Below are positions 47,609-58,504 of a stretch of 64,000 bases of DNA, one piece after another. The translations under genes and the position numbers were made by a program. Under the pieces are notes generated by a model. It saw only the letters and a program-made list of their open reading frames with translations. It did no database searches and was not told the DNA's origin. Where the stretch lies: contig CANTUV010000008.1 in assembly GCA_947685225.1 (NCBI GenBank), positions 34,154,001 through 34,218,000 of the forward strand. Direction: 5' to 3'. Origin of the DNA: Garcia nutans. Lineage: Eukaryota; Streptophyta; Magnoliopsida; Malpighiales; Euphorbiaceae. Positions within the stretch are counted from its first letter, which is position 1, and the number at the start of each line of letters is the position of its first letter.

Positions 47609-47959
47609 TGTCACATCCGCCTACTGCATTTATGTAGAGTAGTCACGTGCATAGCGAGAGAAGGGGAAAGGAGAAGATAATTCTTGATAACAACCCTAGA
47701 TAAGGTTGTATGACCAAAGGGACCTAGTTGTAATTTTCAAAAGTTTTGGGGACGTAAATGTAATTTCAAAAAAAGTTGCACCGGATGTTCTTAATAGTGC
47801 ATATAATAGATTTCAAAAATGAAGTGTAGAGAAAAATCGGATCGCAACGACGTGTAACGGTTTTTCCAGGAAATGTCCCGTTAAAGAAAAAACGAAGACA
47901 TTTTGACTAGGGGCATTTTGGTCATTATCATTTAAAGTTATACATGATTTTAAAGTAGG
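47609..47959 (+). mobile_element. LTR start of Tekay-like element T3, left piece
   Basis: TGTCACATCCGCC begins inside the pol of element A. It resembles the first 350 bases of the 3-kb LTRs at 11870 and 15280 (GGGACCTA, TTCTTAATAGTGC, and the GTTTTTCCAGG block). It is split at 47959 by element B; GTAGG is the duplicated target. The right-hand continuation is 57972-58504. Confidence 0.7.
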
Positions 47960-49297
47960 TGTGAACCTCGGTTTTCCACCCGAAAAGGATTCGGATGAAA
48001 GTTCACTCGTTGTCGGGAGTCGCCACTCAGTTTATTTTGTTCAAAGGGAAAAACTAAGAAAACCCTTGTTTGACTCCAATTAATGCATCCAATGTAAAGG
48101 TTTCTAATCTACGAACCCAAGGAGGATTCGGGGACTATGTCATGTATTTGATTAATTTGCCAATTTAGAAATGAATCCAAAAGCAACACAGAAAGAAAGA
48201 AGAATAGATTGTTAGTAAATTTCGGACTTGTTATTTGAGGTGAATCTCAAATATGCCTACATACTCTCGTTTTTTATGAGAGATCAAAGCCCATGTAGTT
48301 CGGAAAAGCCTATTTAAAGGCGATGGAAATTATGCTTCATGCATGTGTGTGTGTATGCTTCGTGCATTTGTCGGGCTTTTTTGCCAAAGTTGTTAATTTT
48401 AGCACTTGGTGCGAATTTGCGAAATTTAGGTACTTTGTACCAAAATAATGCAATTTAGGCCTTTGGCCAAAAGATTGATTTTAATTGTGAAATTTAGGTA
48501 TTTTGTACCAAAAAGATACAATTTAGGCTCCGTGCCAAAAGGTTGATTGATTCGCGGCTTCATGCCGAAGTGTTGATTGATTAGTTAATTAGGCCTTAGA
48601 CCTAAAAGGATTAGGTCTTTGACCGAAAAGAAATTAAGAAGAAGATAAGATGCTTTATGACATGCTTAAATTGACAAATGATAAATTATCATACTACCTT
48701 GTTTAGGGTCCTTCCACTTCGAAATTCCAGGTCTTGTTTTCTTAGATCTTGAAATATGATTCTTAATCCCTGCCACACGAGGTTAGATTCTTGCAAATAA
48801 AAGTCCAATAAGAGTTTTTTAGGCGTGAAACGAATTCGACAGCATGAGGCCCGCCCAAAAAAGTCCAACCCCTTTTTTGAAAACTTAGCAGCATTTTATA
48901 GGCAAAATTCGGGCTGGACGGCGGTCGGACCGCCGGGGTCGGCGGTCGGACTGGGCGGCTCGCCGAAAAAATGGGAAAAGGACACGGACGGCGGTCGAAC
49001 CGCCGCGGTTGGCAGTCGGACCGCCGAGCCCACGGCAGTCGGACTGCAGGTCCCAGCGGTTCACCCCCAAAAACCGCACCGAAATCCGCATTTTTTTCGT
49101 TCAAACTTATTTTCTGGGAGTTGCGGACCTCCAAAAATTATTCCGAGGCCATATCCGTGATCGTTGCGTTGCTCCGGACATTTCAAGTACCATATCGATA
49201 TATTTCCGGTGAACTTTACCGCGGACCTTCAGTCCGGCTCGGTTGTCTGCAGTCTGGGAAAATTGGCTTCCCGAGCCTCAAAATTCGAGTGTTCACA
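47960..49297 (-). repeat. 3' LTR of Tat element B
   Basis: 1338 bases, TGTGAACCTCGG...GTGTTCACA on the plus strand. Hairpins at 48233-48252 and 48257-48298, and a GC-rich cluster of GGCGGTCGGACCGCC-type palindromes at about 48915-49060. Confidence 0.95.
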
Positions 49298-49335
49298 ATT
49301 GCCCCCCACTGGGGTCCATAAAAATGATTTATGGG
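49298..49335 (-). other. Polypurine tract of element B plus an inverted copy of the primer-site flank
   Basis: Minus strand reads CCCCAGTGGGGGGCAAT up to the LTR. Bases 49306-49335 match the reverse complement of 56616-56645, beside the primer site, at 29 of 30 positions. Confidence 0.9.
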
Positions 49336-50117
49336 GCCCAGTGGCCTTCTGAAGAGCGAATTTTGAGCGAGGGGTAAAAGATCCGCCTTTCGGCATTTCT
49401 GGATTGCTTGCAACACCTCATGATTTTTCTCTGCACTTTTGTTAAGCATAAACAGTACATATGTATGCATGATGTCCTCTTTTATTTTCATAAAGGTATT
49501 CATTTGCTTCTTTGCACCCATTGCATGCACAACTGGACCGAGAGCCTTCAAAAATGGAAAGGATCAATATGGGTAGATATGGGTTGCTTTCTGTCACCAT
49601 TCTTAGGGAGATATTGGTGAACGAGGATTTTTTTTATTTTTTTTAGTAAAGAACTTAGAAATAAATTCTAGAATCTTTCCTTTACATGTACTTGAACTAG
49701 CTCTAGTAATGAACCAGAAGTAATACTAGGCTTCACTAAGCACTGCTATCAGTAATTATTTCTAGTAAAGAACTTAGAAATAATCTTTTAGGAAGTCACA
49801 CACAGCTGAGGAAAGAACTCGAATTTTTTCTGACTTTACCCCCAAATTATTACCGGAGTTACTCGAGCTATTCTTCAAACTGGGTTAGGAATCATCAGGT
49901 GATCAAACCTTTTGCTGAGCCTTCCCTTGTCCAGCCTACTCCATAGTACAGAGCTGAAGTTTGGCCAATTGAAAAGCCAAAAAGGCATGCATTGTTGTAG
50001 GAGCTGGAGGGAGAGGAGGTGATTCCTCTTAACGAGGAGAAGACAAATGCTACAGAGAGTTCCGGAACTAAGGAAGATACCGAAGACTTTGCCCCACGTA
50101 GAAGGCATAGGATTTAG
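49336..50117 (+). pseudogene. Mosaic remnant of the antisense ORFs in element B
   Basis: Bases 49518-49620 match the start of the intact antisense ORF of element A (ATGGGTAGATATGGG at about 49569). Bases about 49645-49855 instead match intron 1 of the other antisense gene (31680-31900: AGTAAAGAACTTAGAAATAA, TCAGTAATTATTTC). From 49856 to the stop TAG at 50115 the match returns to the C-terminal 90 or so codons of the first ORF. Some 300 codons are missing, and an in-frame TAG interrupts the tail. No protein is expected. The join of pieces from two different antisense genes is the odd point. Confidence 0.75.
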
Positions 50118-50280
50118 ATCCTAGGATTGACTCTTTTTTGACTTATGTTTGACTCTTTTTGATTGGTTTGACTTTTTTGAAATGAATGACTCTTTTGGAA
50201 TGAATGACCCTTCTTAGGATGAATGACCCTTTTTGTTTGCTTTCCAAGCATTATCTACTTTATTTACTTGCTCTAATTTT

Positions 50281-50420
50281 TGCCTAAGCTGTCCTTTCGG
50301 ATTTTCAACTTAGCGAGCTCTTACCCATTCTTGCCTAAGCCGCCCTTTGTGGGTTTTCGACTTAGCGGGCCCCACTATTGCCTAAGCCTCCCTTTGTGGG
50401 TTTTCGACTTAGCGGGATTT
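50281..50420. repeat. TTGCCTAAG...GACTTAGCG tandem repeat downstream of pol, element B
   Basis: Three units of the repeat seen twice at 44282-44373; two of them are nearly identical (GCCCTTTGTGGGTTTTCGAC). It lies between the antisense ORF remnant and the pol stop. Confidence 0.8.
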
Positions 50421-50664
50421 TTCTTTCTTTTTTTTTATGTTGGCAAAAGAAAGATGAATGAATGATTTTTATTAAAATTTAGACCGTGCTCAAGAAGAGC
50501 TGCCTACATATCTCGAATTAGTTTGCGAGAATCAGGTCTAATGTAGTTCCTTACAATGCATGATTATACATAATATTTGTTTAGTTGATCCAGATTGCAT
50601 GGGTTTATGAACTCCAGACCATCCAAATCAGACAAGATGATGGCTTCGCCGGAAAGTATTTTCT

Positions 50665-53600
50665 TTAAAATGTAGGGTCCCGCCCAATGAGGACGAAACT
50701 TCCCACGAGGATCTCTGTAACAGGTGTTCTAATCTCTTTCAGAACCAAACAACCTTCTTCCAACTTTCGATCTTTGACCTTTTTGTTGAAATGTCTGGCC
50801 ATTCGCCTCTGATACCCTTGAATCCGATGTAGAGCTTGAAGTCTTTTTTCATCCAAACCCAAAAACTGATGATGATAATTGCTGATCCATTCAGCTTCAT
50901 TTATCTGACTTTCTTGAATTATCCTCGCCGATTGAACTTCCAGTTCAATGGGGAGTACAACTTCCATACCGTACACTAGGGAATACGGGGTTGCCCCAGT
51001 AGGAGTTCTAATTGATGTTCTATATCCCCACAAAGCCAGCGGTAACTTCTCATGCCAACGCCTATGTTCCTTGATCATTTTTTGTATGATCACCTTTATA
51101 GACTTGTTCGCTGCTTCTACAGCTCCATTTGTTTGAGGTCTATAAGGAGAGGACTTATGATGCTGGACATTCTTATCCTTTAAGAGCTTAGCAAATTCTG
51201 CTTGGAAATGAGTTCCATTATCAGTGATAATTTCAAACGGCGTTCTGTACCGACAAAGGATGTTGGTTCGGACAAACTGTGCTGCCTTTTTGGCGTTTAA
51301 TTCTGCATAGGAAGCTGCTTCAACCCACTTTGTGAAGTAATCCACTGCTACCAAGATAAACTGATGTCCATTTGAGGCTTTTGGATGTATTTTGCCAATT
51401 ATATCTATTCCCCAAGTAGCGAAGGGCCATGGAGAAGTGATCGGATTCAGGGCAACGGGAGGTTGCTTCTGCATCTTGGCAAATATCTGACACTGATGGC
51501 ATTCTTGCACAAATGCTACGCAGTCAGCATTCATGGTAGACCAATAATATCCTAGATTGGCAATTTTTTGAGCCAAAGCGATTCCATACATGTGTGGCCC
51601 TGATTCGCCACCATGTACCATTTCCATGATCTGCTTAGCTTCTGCTTCATTCACACACCTTAGGTGCATTCCATTCCAACTCCTCTTGTAGAGGATATTC
51701 CCATTAAGAATGTAACCTGTGGCTAACTGCCTTATGGCCCTCTGATCAACCCTTGATGTTCCCTCCGGATAACTCCCATCCTTGAGATAACTCTTGATAT
51801 CCCAGAACCATGGTTTACCATCGATCAGATGCATTACATGGGTGGGTCATTTCTGAAGCTGAACTTTTAATGGACGAATGGCTTTCCCCTCCTTGATATT
51901 GATCATGGAAGCTAAAGTAGCCAGGGCATCAGCAAACTGATTCTTTGCTCTTGGGAGATATTCGAAGGACAGATCATCGAATTGTTGTGACAAATGATCA
52001 AGGCGTTGTAGGTAAGGAACCAAACGCTCTTCTCTTATCTTCCATTTCCTTAAAGCTTGTGATACTATTAAAATAGAATCACCGTAGACCTTTAGGTTCT
52101 TAATCCCTAATTCCAGGGTGACTTCAAGCCCATTGATGCAAGCTTCATATTCTGCTTCATTTTTTGTGCAGCTAAAGTCAAGTTTAACTGCAAATGGAAT
52201 GTATTCTCCACAAGGAGTTTTGAACACAATCCCAATTCCATTTCCATGATAATTGGATGCCCCATCAAAATACATCTCCCAAATACTCCTTTCCACATTC
52301 AAGAGGTCTTCGTCAGGGAAACCCATTTCTCGCATCTCGTCTTTTACGGGTAATTCTGCTAATTGGTCAGCTATTGCGCCACCTTTCACAGCTTTCCTTT
52401 GAATGAATTTTAAGTCAAAGGCTGCCAATGTTGACACCCACTTTGCCATTTTGCTGTCCAAAACAGGCCTCTCCATAAGGAATTTCAAGGGACTTTGTTC
52501 TGCGATGACACAAGTAGTGTAAGAAGACAAGTAGTGTTGTAACTTTGTGCAAGCCCAATACAATGCTAAACACAACTTCTCAATCTTGTTATACTTTAAC
52601 TCATAGTCCAGCATCCTTTTGCTGAGGTAGTAAATTGCATTTTCCACCTTTGTACTTTCAGCTTCTTGAGCTAGCATTGCACCCATGGCTTCATCTGTTA
52701 CAGACAAATACAAGAGCAGAGGCTTTCCCATTCTAGGAGGTTGTAGAATTGGCGGACTTAACAAATATTCTTTGATCTTGTCGAAGGCCTTTTGGCAGTC
52801 TTCATTCCATTCTTGTGAAGCACCTTTCCTTAGTAGCTTAAAGATTGGACCACAAGTCTCTGCCAATTGCGATATGAATCGACTGATATACTGTAATCTA
52901 CCTAGCAAGCCTCGGATCTCTTTTTTTGTTCTTGGCGGAGGCATTTTCAGAATAGCCTTTGACTTTGCTGGATCAACTTCTATTCCTCTCTTGCTGACCA
53001 AATACCCCAAAAATAAGCCTGATGTTGCTCCAAATAGGTACTTTGCAGGATTAAGCTTCAAATTGTACTTGCGAAGTCTAAGGAAGAACTTCTCAAGTGC
53101 TTCAACGTGTTCTTCTGGAGATTTTGACTTAACAATCATATCATCAACATACACTTCTACTTCTTTGTGAATCATGTCATGAAAGACTGTTGTCGCCATC
53201 CTTTGGTAGGTAGCCCCTGCATTTATCAACCCAAAAGGCATAACCCTGTAGCAGAAAGTGCCCCATTCTATGATGAAAGCTGTCTTTTCTTTATCTGGTG
53301 GGTGAACTAGGATCTGATTGTACCCAACCGCGAGATCAGTCATGGAAACCATCACATGCCCAGCCATCCTGTCTATCAGCAAATCGATGTGTGGTAGTGG
53401 AAAATCGTCCTTGGGACAGGCCTTATTCAAATCTCTGTAGTCAACACACATCCTGACCTTTTCGTCTTTCTTCGGGACTGGCACAATGTTTGCTAACCAG
53501 GAAGGATAGGCAATTGGTTCTATGAACCTATTATCCAGTTGCTTGGCAACCTCCTCTTTAATTTTCAAAGACCATTCTGGCTTCATTCTTCTCAACTTCT

Positions 53601-53982
53601 GCTTAACCGGCTTCGCATCTGGGTATAATGGAATCTTATGAACTGCTATGGCTGGGTCTATTCCCGTGACATCACTTGCCTTCCACATGAAGCAGTCAAC
53701 ATATCTTCTGATGCACTCGACAACCTGTTCCTTATTCGCACAATCATATGCAATGTATGTATGTTCATTTTCTTTGCCAATTATTATCTTTTCATTTATT
53801 TCATTTATTTCATTTTTGCTAGATAATACTTGGAAAGCAAAAGACACAGGGTAACCAAGAATTTGAAGAGTTTCATCGATAATGGCGGAGTCATTCTCCA
53901 AGATTACATTAGATTTGACATCAGGGTTTTCTGAATATGAAACTACAGAAGACTCAAAATTAGACTCTGACTTGGTGTGTGA
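50665..53982 (-). pseudogene. Pol of Tat element B: RT, RNase H, second RNase H, integrase (stop and frameshift)
   Basis: The frame 51847-53901 (684 residues) has RT with VDYRDLNKACPKDDFP and YVDD at residues 251-254, a connection and RNase H region, and a second archaeal-type RNase H (MYFDGASNYHGNGIG). A TGA at 51847 separates it from integrase (50665-51834, 389 residues; finger H74, H81, C112, C115; catalytic D144, D205, E240). The integrase C-terminus differs from element A after residue 372 because of a two-base gain near 50715, which replaces the last 50 or so residues. I find no retropepsin D-S/T-G motif between gag and RT, so protease appears absent. Upstream it runs in frame into gag. 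Confidence 0.92.
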
Positions 53983-55635
53983 CTAAGAATTTGACTTAGT
54001 ACAAGACTCGGGTTCAGGGTGTGACACATGACTAGATTTGACTACAGCAGCTTGTCCCTCCTCGGCATACCAATTTATCAGTGGTCCATCTGTGGTCTTG
54101 ATCAGCTTTGTGAAGTCCCTTTTGTCTTCAAAATTGGTTATCATAGCAACCTCATCAAAGAGACTAGGCTGCATGAAACCCTCCACTTGTGGGTCAATTA
54201 TAAGTTCCGGCTCTTCTTCCACAGTGATGGTATGGATGGAGTGATTGGGTAAAGGGTTAGTGTTAATGTTTGGTTGCCTCCTGAGAGGAATAATGTCACC
54301 ACTATCCACCAAATCCTGAATGCGGTTTTTCAAAGTCCAGCAAGCATCTGTTCTATGCCCATTTCCTTGGTGGTATTCACAGTATTCATTGACCCTATAA
54401 CTGGAGGGTAATGGGTTTGGAGGAGGCCTTGAGTCCAAAGGCTTCAACTATTTTCCTTCCACAGCCTTTTTAAATACCAGATGAAGGGGCATCCCAAGGT
54501 CGGTATATTGTCTTCTTGGCTGATTTCTCTGCCTAAGATTGCCCACACGTAAAGGATTCGCAGGGGCAATATTGGCCACTTCATTCACCTCGCTTGAGGA
54601 AGCAGCTTGACCTTGTTTCTTATATTTTGAAGTAGCTCCCTCATCTACTATCTTACCCAATTGTATCAAATCTTCTACCTTGGTTGCAGTCGCAAAGAGC
54701 GATTTGAAAGTAGGTAGGTATTGGGTTTGCAGTTGGGCTTGATATGTAGGCCTTAAATTCCTGATTATAATATCAATATGCTCCTGTTCTGAAGGGCGAT
54801 TGATCATTTGGGCAGCTTTTGCCCTCCACCTCGTAAGGAACGAGGAGAAGGGTTCATTGTTGTTTTGTTTGGTAGTCTCAAGTTCTCTTCTAGTGACATC
54901 CACCTCAATATTGTAGTGGTATTGAGTGTTAAATGCATTGCAGATGTCTTCCCAGGTCTTAATCTTGGATCGTTCTAGGCTTACAAACCATTTTAGGGCA
55001 GCCCCAGTCAAGGATTGTTGAAAGAGTTGAGCAAAGAGTTCATCATTTAAACCCCAAGGGCTCAATGCCCCCACAAACATCTTCAAATGGGTTTTAGGGC
55101 AAGTGGTCCCATCAAATCTGTCCATCCCAGGCATCTTGAATTTTGGAGGCAATCTAGCTTGGGGAAACAAGGATAAGGAATCCATGTCTACCACCTCTTT
55201 ATGAGTTTTCATGGCAGTGATTGACCTTTCAAGCAATTCAAGTTTCTTTTTCAGTTCATTAGTTTCATTCTTAGAGGGTGGATCCTCCAAATTGATGACA
55301 GGGGTATTGTTCTGAGCAGTCCTGGGGGTACTAGTCTGTCCCGCAATAGGTTCTTTCCCTAAATCTTCAAAAGTAGTGGCTGTCTTTGGTGCCCCTCCCA
55401 ATTCAGCCAGGATGGCTACCCTTTGGGCAGCTAAAGCTTCATCAATTCTCTCTTGCATTCTAGCTTCAATTTCCTTAACCTGTCCATCTAGCAAAGCCTT
55501 AATCTGTTCAATTGTAGCCATTTCAGTAATTGGAGTAGTTGGTGAAGTTGGGGCAGTAGAACTTGTGGATGTTTGGACAGTTGGAGTTGGTGTAGCTTGT
55601 GTGGGTGAAGGCACACGGGTAGTGGATACCTGCAA
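53983..55635 (-). pseudogene. Gag of Tat element B (two stops, otherwise open)
   Basis: The ATG at 55635 starts a 395-residue frame. A Thr/Pro/Ser-rich N-terminus is followed by a coiled-coil-like segment (IEQIKALLDGQVKEIEARM), a capsid domain (LFPQARLPPKFKMPGMDRFD, LFQQSLTGAALKWF, LTRWRAKAAQMINRPSEQEH) and a basic tail. A TAG at 54448 is followed in frame by a Cys/His finger (YCEYHQGNGHRTDAC, about residues 22-36 of the second part). A TAG at 53983 precedes 27 codons leading into the RT part. Gag and pol are therefore one frame, as in many Tat elements. Gag would form the particle in the cytoplasm. Confidence 0.9.
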
Positions 55636-56633
55636 AGGTTAAGGGTAAAGGATCAGGGTAGTGTGTAAGGTAGGAAGACTCTTGGTCCACTTGTATACAT
55701 CAAAAGTTTTCCCCAAAAGATTTTCCCCCAAAATAATGTTGTCATGTTGCATGAATGCACCTCATCACATCATAATTCATTTTAATGGAATGTGGCACTA
55801 TCATTGGGTACATACAACCTAAGGGAAGGTTCTATTGCTCATGAAAAATAGAGAATTGGCTCATAATAGGGACCCTTGAGTCTTGAGTAAGATATACCTA
55901 ACCACATGTGAAACAAGGAGTTTCACGTGGGTCCAACAGTACGATTACTCATGGGCCACTCCAAAAGGATTGGAATGGTTTGCGACAACAGGGAGGACGC
56001 TTTGGCTGTCCGCCGGCATAATCAAGGAGACCTGCCGGTCAGCGCTACTTGCTATCCAGACTCAGCATTTTGAACAGAAAGAGAAGAAATTCATTTGAAA
56101 ACAATTTTTTATGCAATGGAGGAAAAGGATTCCCCCATATAATGCAAGAGAAAAAGATTCTCTGAATGTCAAGATAAATGCACAATTAGTCAAACAAGAG
56201 GTCCATTAAAGGAAAAAGATTCCTTTTGTCAATTTTCAATCCAATATCCCCAAGGAGGGGTTATATATTGCTAAGGGACCCTGCAAAATGAATAAAAGTA
56301 CCCTAAAGAAGGGCAAATCAGTCAAATGAATAATAGTCTACTAGGATCCCATAAATTATTTTTATTATTATTATTTTTATTATTTATTATTTTTTTTATG
56401 GTCCCCAGAAAGATTCTTTTTTTTTTCAATATTCAATTCTAATGTCCTTAAAGAAAGGACAACCATTGCTAAGGTATCCTGCAAAATAAATAAAAATACC
56501 CTAAAGAAGGGCCAGTTAATCAAATAAATCATAGTAGTCTACTAGGATCCCATAAATCATTTTCATGGTCCCTAGTGTCAAATTAATCAAATAAGCAATA
56601 GTAGTCCACTAGAATCCCATAAATCATTTTTAT
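55636..56633 (-). other. Leader of element B with three primer-site-proximal repeats
   Basis: No gene. Three copies of a CCCATAAATCATTTTTATGG-TCCCCAG block occur on the plus strand at about 56348-56408 (expanded by an ATT-rich run), 56549-56577 and 56616-56645. Only the last carries the full primer site. Repeats of AAAGGACAA and of CCCTAAAGAAGGGC also recur here. Confidence 0.8.
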
Positions 56634-56653
56634 GGTCCCCAGTGGAGTCGCCA
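56634..56653 (-). other. Primer-binding site of element B (Arg tRNA)
   Basis: Minus strand TGGCGACTCCACTGGGGACC, three bases after the LTR. From memory, the 3' end of plant Arg(ACG) tRNA (CCCCAGCGGAGTCG plus CCA) pairs with it at all but one position. An Arg tRNA primer is usual for the Tat lineage. Confidence 0.8.
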
Positions 56654-56656
56654 ATC

Positions 56657-57971
56657 TGTGAACCTCGGTTTTCCACCCGAAAAGGATTCGGATGAAAGTT
56701 CACTCGTTGTTGGGAGTCGCCACTCAGTTTATTTTGTTCAAAGGGAAAAACTAAGAAAACCCTTGTTTGACTCCAATTAATGCATCCAATGTAAAGGTTT
56801 CTAATCTACGAACCCAAGGAGGATTCGGGGACTATGTCATGTATTTGATTAATTTGCCAATTTAGACATGAATCCAAAAGGAACACAGAAAGAAAGAAGA
56901 ATAGATTATTAGTAAATTACGGACTTGTTATTTGAGGTGAATCTCAAATATGCCTACATACTCTCGTTTTTTATGAGAGATCAAAGCCCATATAGTTCGA
57001 AAAAGCCTATTTAAAGGCGATGAAAATTATGCTTCATGCATGTGTGTGTGTATGCTTCGTGCATTTGTCGGGCTTTTTTGCCAAAGTTGTTAATTTTAGC
57101 ACTTGGTGCGAATTTGCGAAATTTAGGTACTTTGTACCAAAATAATGCAATTTAGGCCTTTGGCCAAAAGATTGATTTTAATTGTGAAATTTAGGTATTT
57201 TGTACCAAAAAGATACAATTTAGGCTCCATGCCAAAAGGTTGATTGATTCGCGGCTTCATGCCGAAGTGTCGATTGATTAGTTAATTAGGCCTTAGACCT
57301 AAAAGGATTAGGTCTTTGACCAAAAAGAAATTAAGAAGAAGATAAGATGCTTTATGACATGCTTAAATTGACAAATGATAAATTATCATACTACCTTGTT
57401 TAGGGTCCTTCCACTTCGAAATTCCAGGTCTTGTTTTCTTAGATCTTGAAATATGATTCTTAATCCCTGCCACACGAGGTTAGATTCTTGCAAATAAAAG
57501 TCCAATAAGAGTTTTTTAGGCGTGAAACGAATTCGACAGCATGAGGCCCGCCCGAAAAAGTCCAACCCCTTTTTTGAAAACTTAGCAGCATTTTATAGGC
57601 AAAATTCGGGCTGGACAGCGGTCGGACCGCCGGGGTCGGCTGTCGGACCGGGCGGCTCGCCGAAAAAAGGGGAAAAGGACACGGACAGCGGTCGGACCGC
57701 TGCGGTTGGCGGTCGGACCGCCGAGCCCAGCGGTTCACCCCCAAAAACCGCACCGAAATCCGTATTTTTTCGGTTCAAACTGATCTTCTGGGAGTTGCGG
57801 ACCTCCAAAAATTATTCCGAGGCCATATCCGTGATCGTTGCGTTGCTCCGGACATTTCAAGTACCATATCGATATATTTCCGGTGAACTTTACCGCGGAC
57901 CTTCAGTCCGGCTCGGTTGTCTGCAGTCTGGGAAAATTGGCTTCCCGAGCCTCAAAATTCGAGTGTTCATA
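56657..57971 (-). repeat. 5' LTR of Tat element B
   Basis: 1315 bases, TGTGAACCTCGG...GTGTTCATA. The terminal CACA became CATA. It lacks about 20 bases of the palindrome cluster present in the 3' LTR (near 49030), which explains most of the length difference. Hairpin at 56930-56949. Confidence 0.95.
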
Positions 57972-58504
57972 GTAGGAAATAAAAACATGAGTACGTAGAG
58001 GATGACGAGGGGTTAAATATGAAATGATCGTCAGTAGAAACAGAGCCGGAGAAAAACCCGAGCAAAGAAAGGACCTAAAGGGAATTTTGTAAAAAGGTTG
58101 AGGGCTTATTGGTAATTTTTCAAAATGACTTGGAAACCTAAAATAGACTTTATAAATAGAAAGTAGAGGTCGAGAGGATCAAAACTATATGTAGTTTGAC
58201 TCGTGGAACTGTACGGTTTAAAAGATATGATCGATTAATCGCCGGAAAGTAAAGTGGACCCTGTTTCGTGTCAGGACCGTATGGGTAACCTGGGACAACT
58301 TTAGGATATCCTATGGGAAGAGGGACAAGTGGAAAGAAGTAAAGGAAAAGAAAACTATAAAAATCTAATGTTGGCCAATCAAAAATAACCATTTAGCATG
58401 AGTAATAAATGAAGAAAGAGAAAGGTGGACAAGTGGTCTTAAAGGGTTTAACCAACACATAAGGTGATCATCATTTCCTTTGTATATAAATATATGTGAT
58501 ATGA
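57972..58504 (+). mobile_element. LTR sequence of Tekay-like T3, right piece
   Basis: Follows the GTAGG duplication. It resembles bases about 20-330 of the LTR at 11870 (ATGAGTACGTAGAGG, GACCTAAAGGG, TACGGTTTAAAAG, CGATTAATCGCCGG). Because the left piece also covers this LTR interval, the two pieces are two different LTR starts in tandem, not one LTR. It is cut at 58505 by the next LTR. Confidence 0.6.

Larger units (their letters stand above)
47960..57971 (-). mobile_element. Complete Tat-type LTR retrotransposon B
   Basis: LTRs 47960-49297 (3') and 56657-57971 (5') with perfect target duplication GTAGG (47955-47959 and 57972-57976). Minus-strand order is 5' LTR, Arg-tRNA primer site, leader with repeats, gag, RT, RNase H, second RNase H, integrase, antisense-ORF remnant, polypurine tract, 3' LTR. 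Gag and pol are one frame broken by three stops and a small C-terminal frameshift. Length is about 10.0 kb. Confidence 0.96.

Noticed and set aside
48763..49321. Pro/Arg/Gly-rich frames on both strands of the Tat LTR (also 30892-31275 and 57460-57998)
   Set aside because: They result from the GC-rich palindrome cluster, which opens frames in all directions.
50665..51834. Integrase catalytic spacing of 34 instead of 35 residues in element B as an anomaly
   Set aside because: Element A has the same spacing, so it looks typical of this lineage and not a defect.
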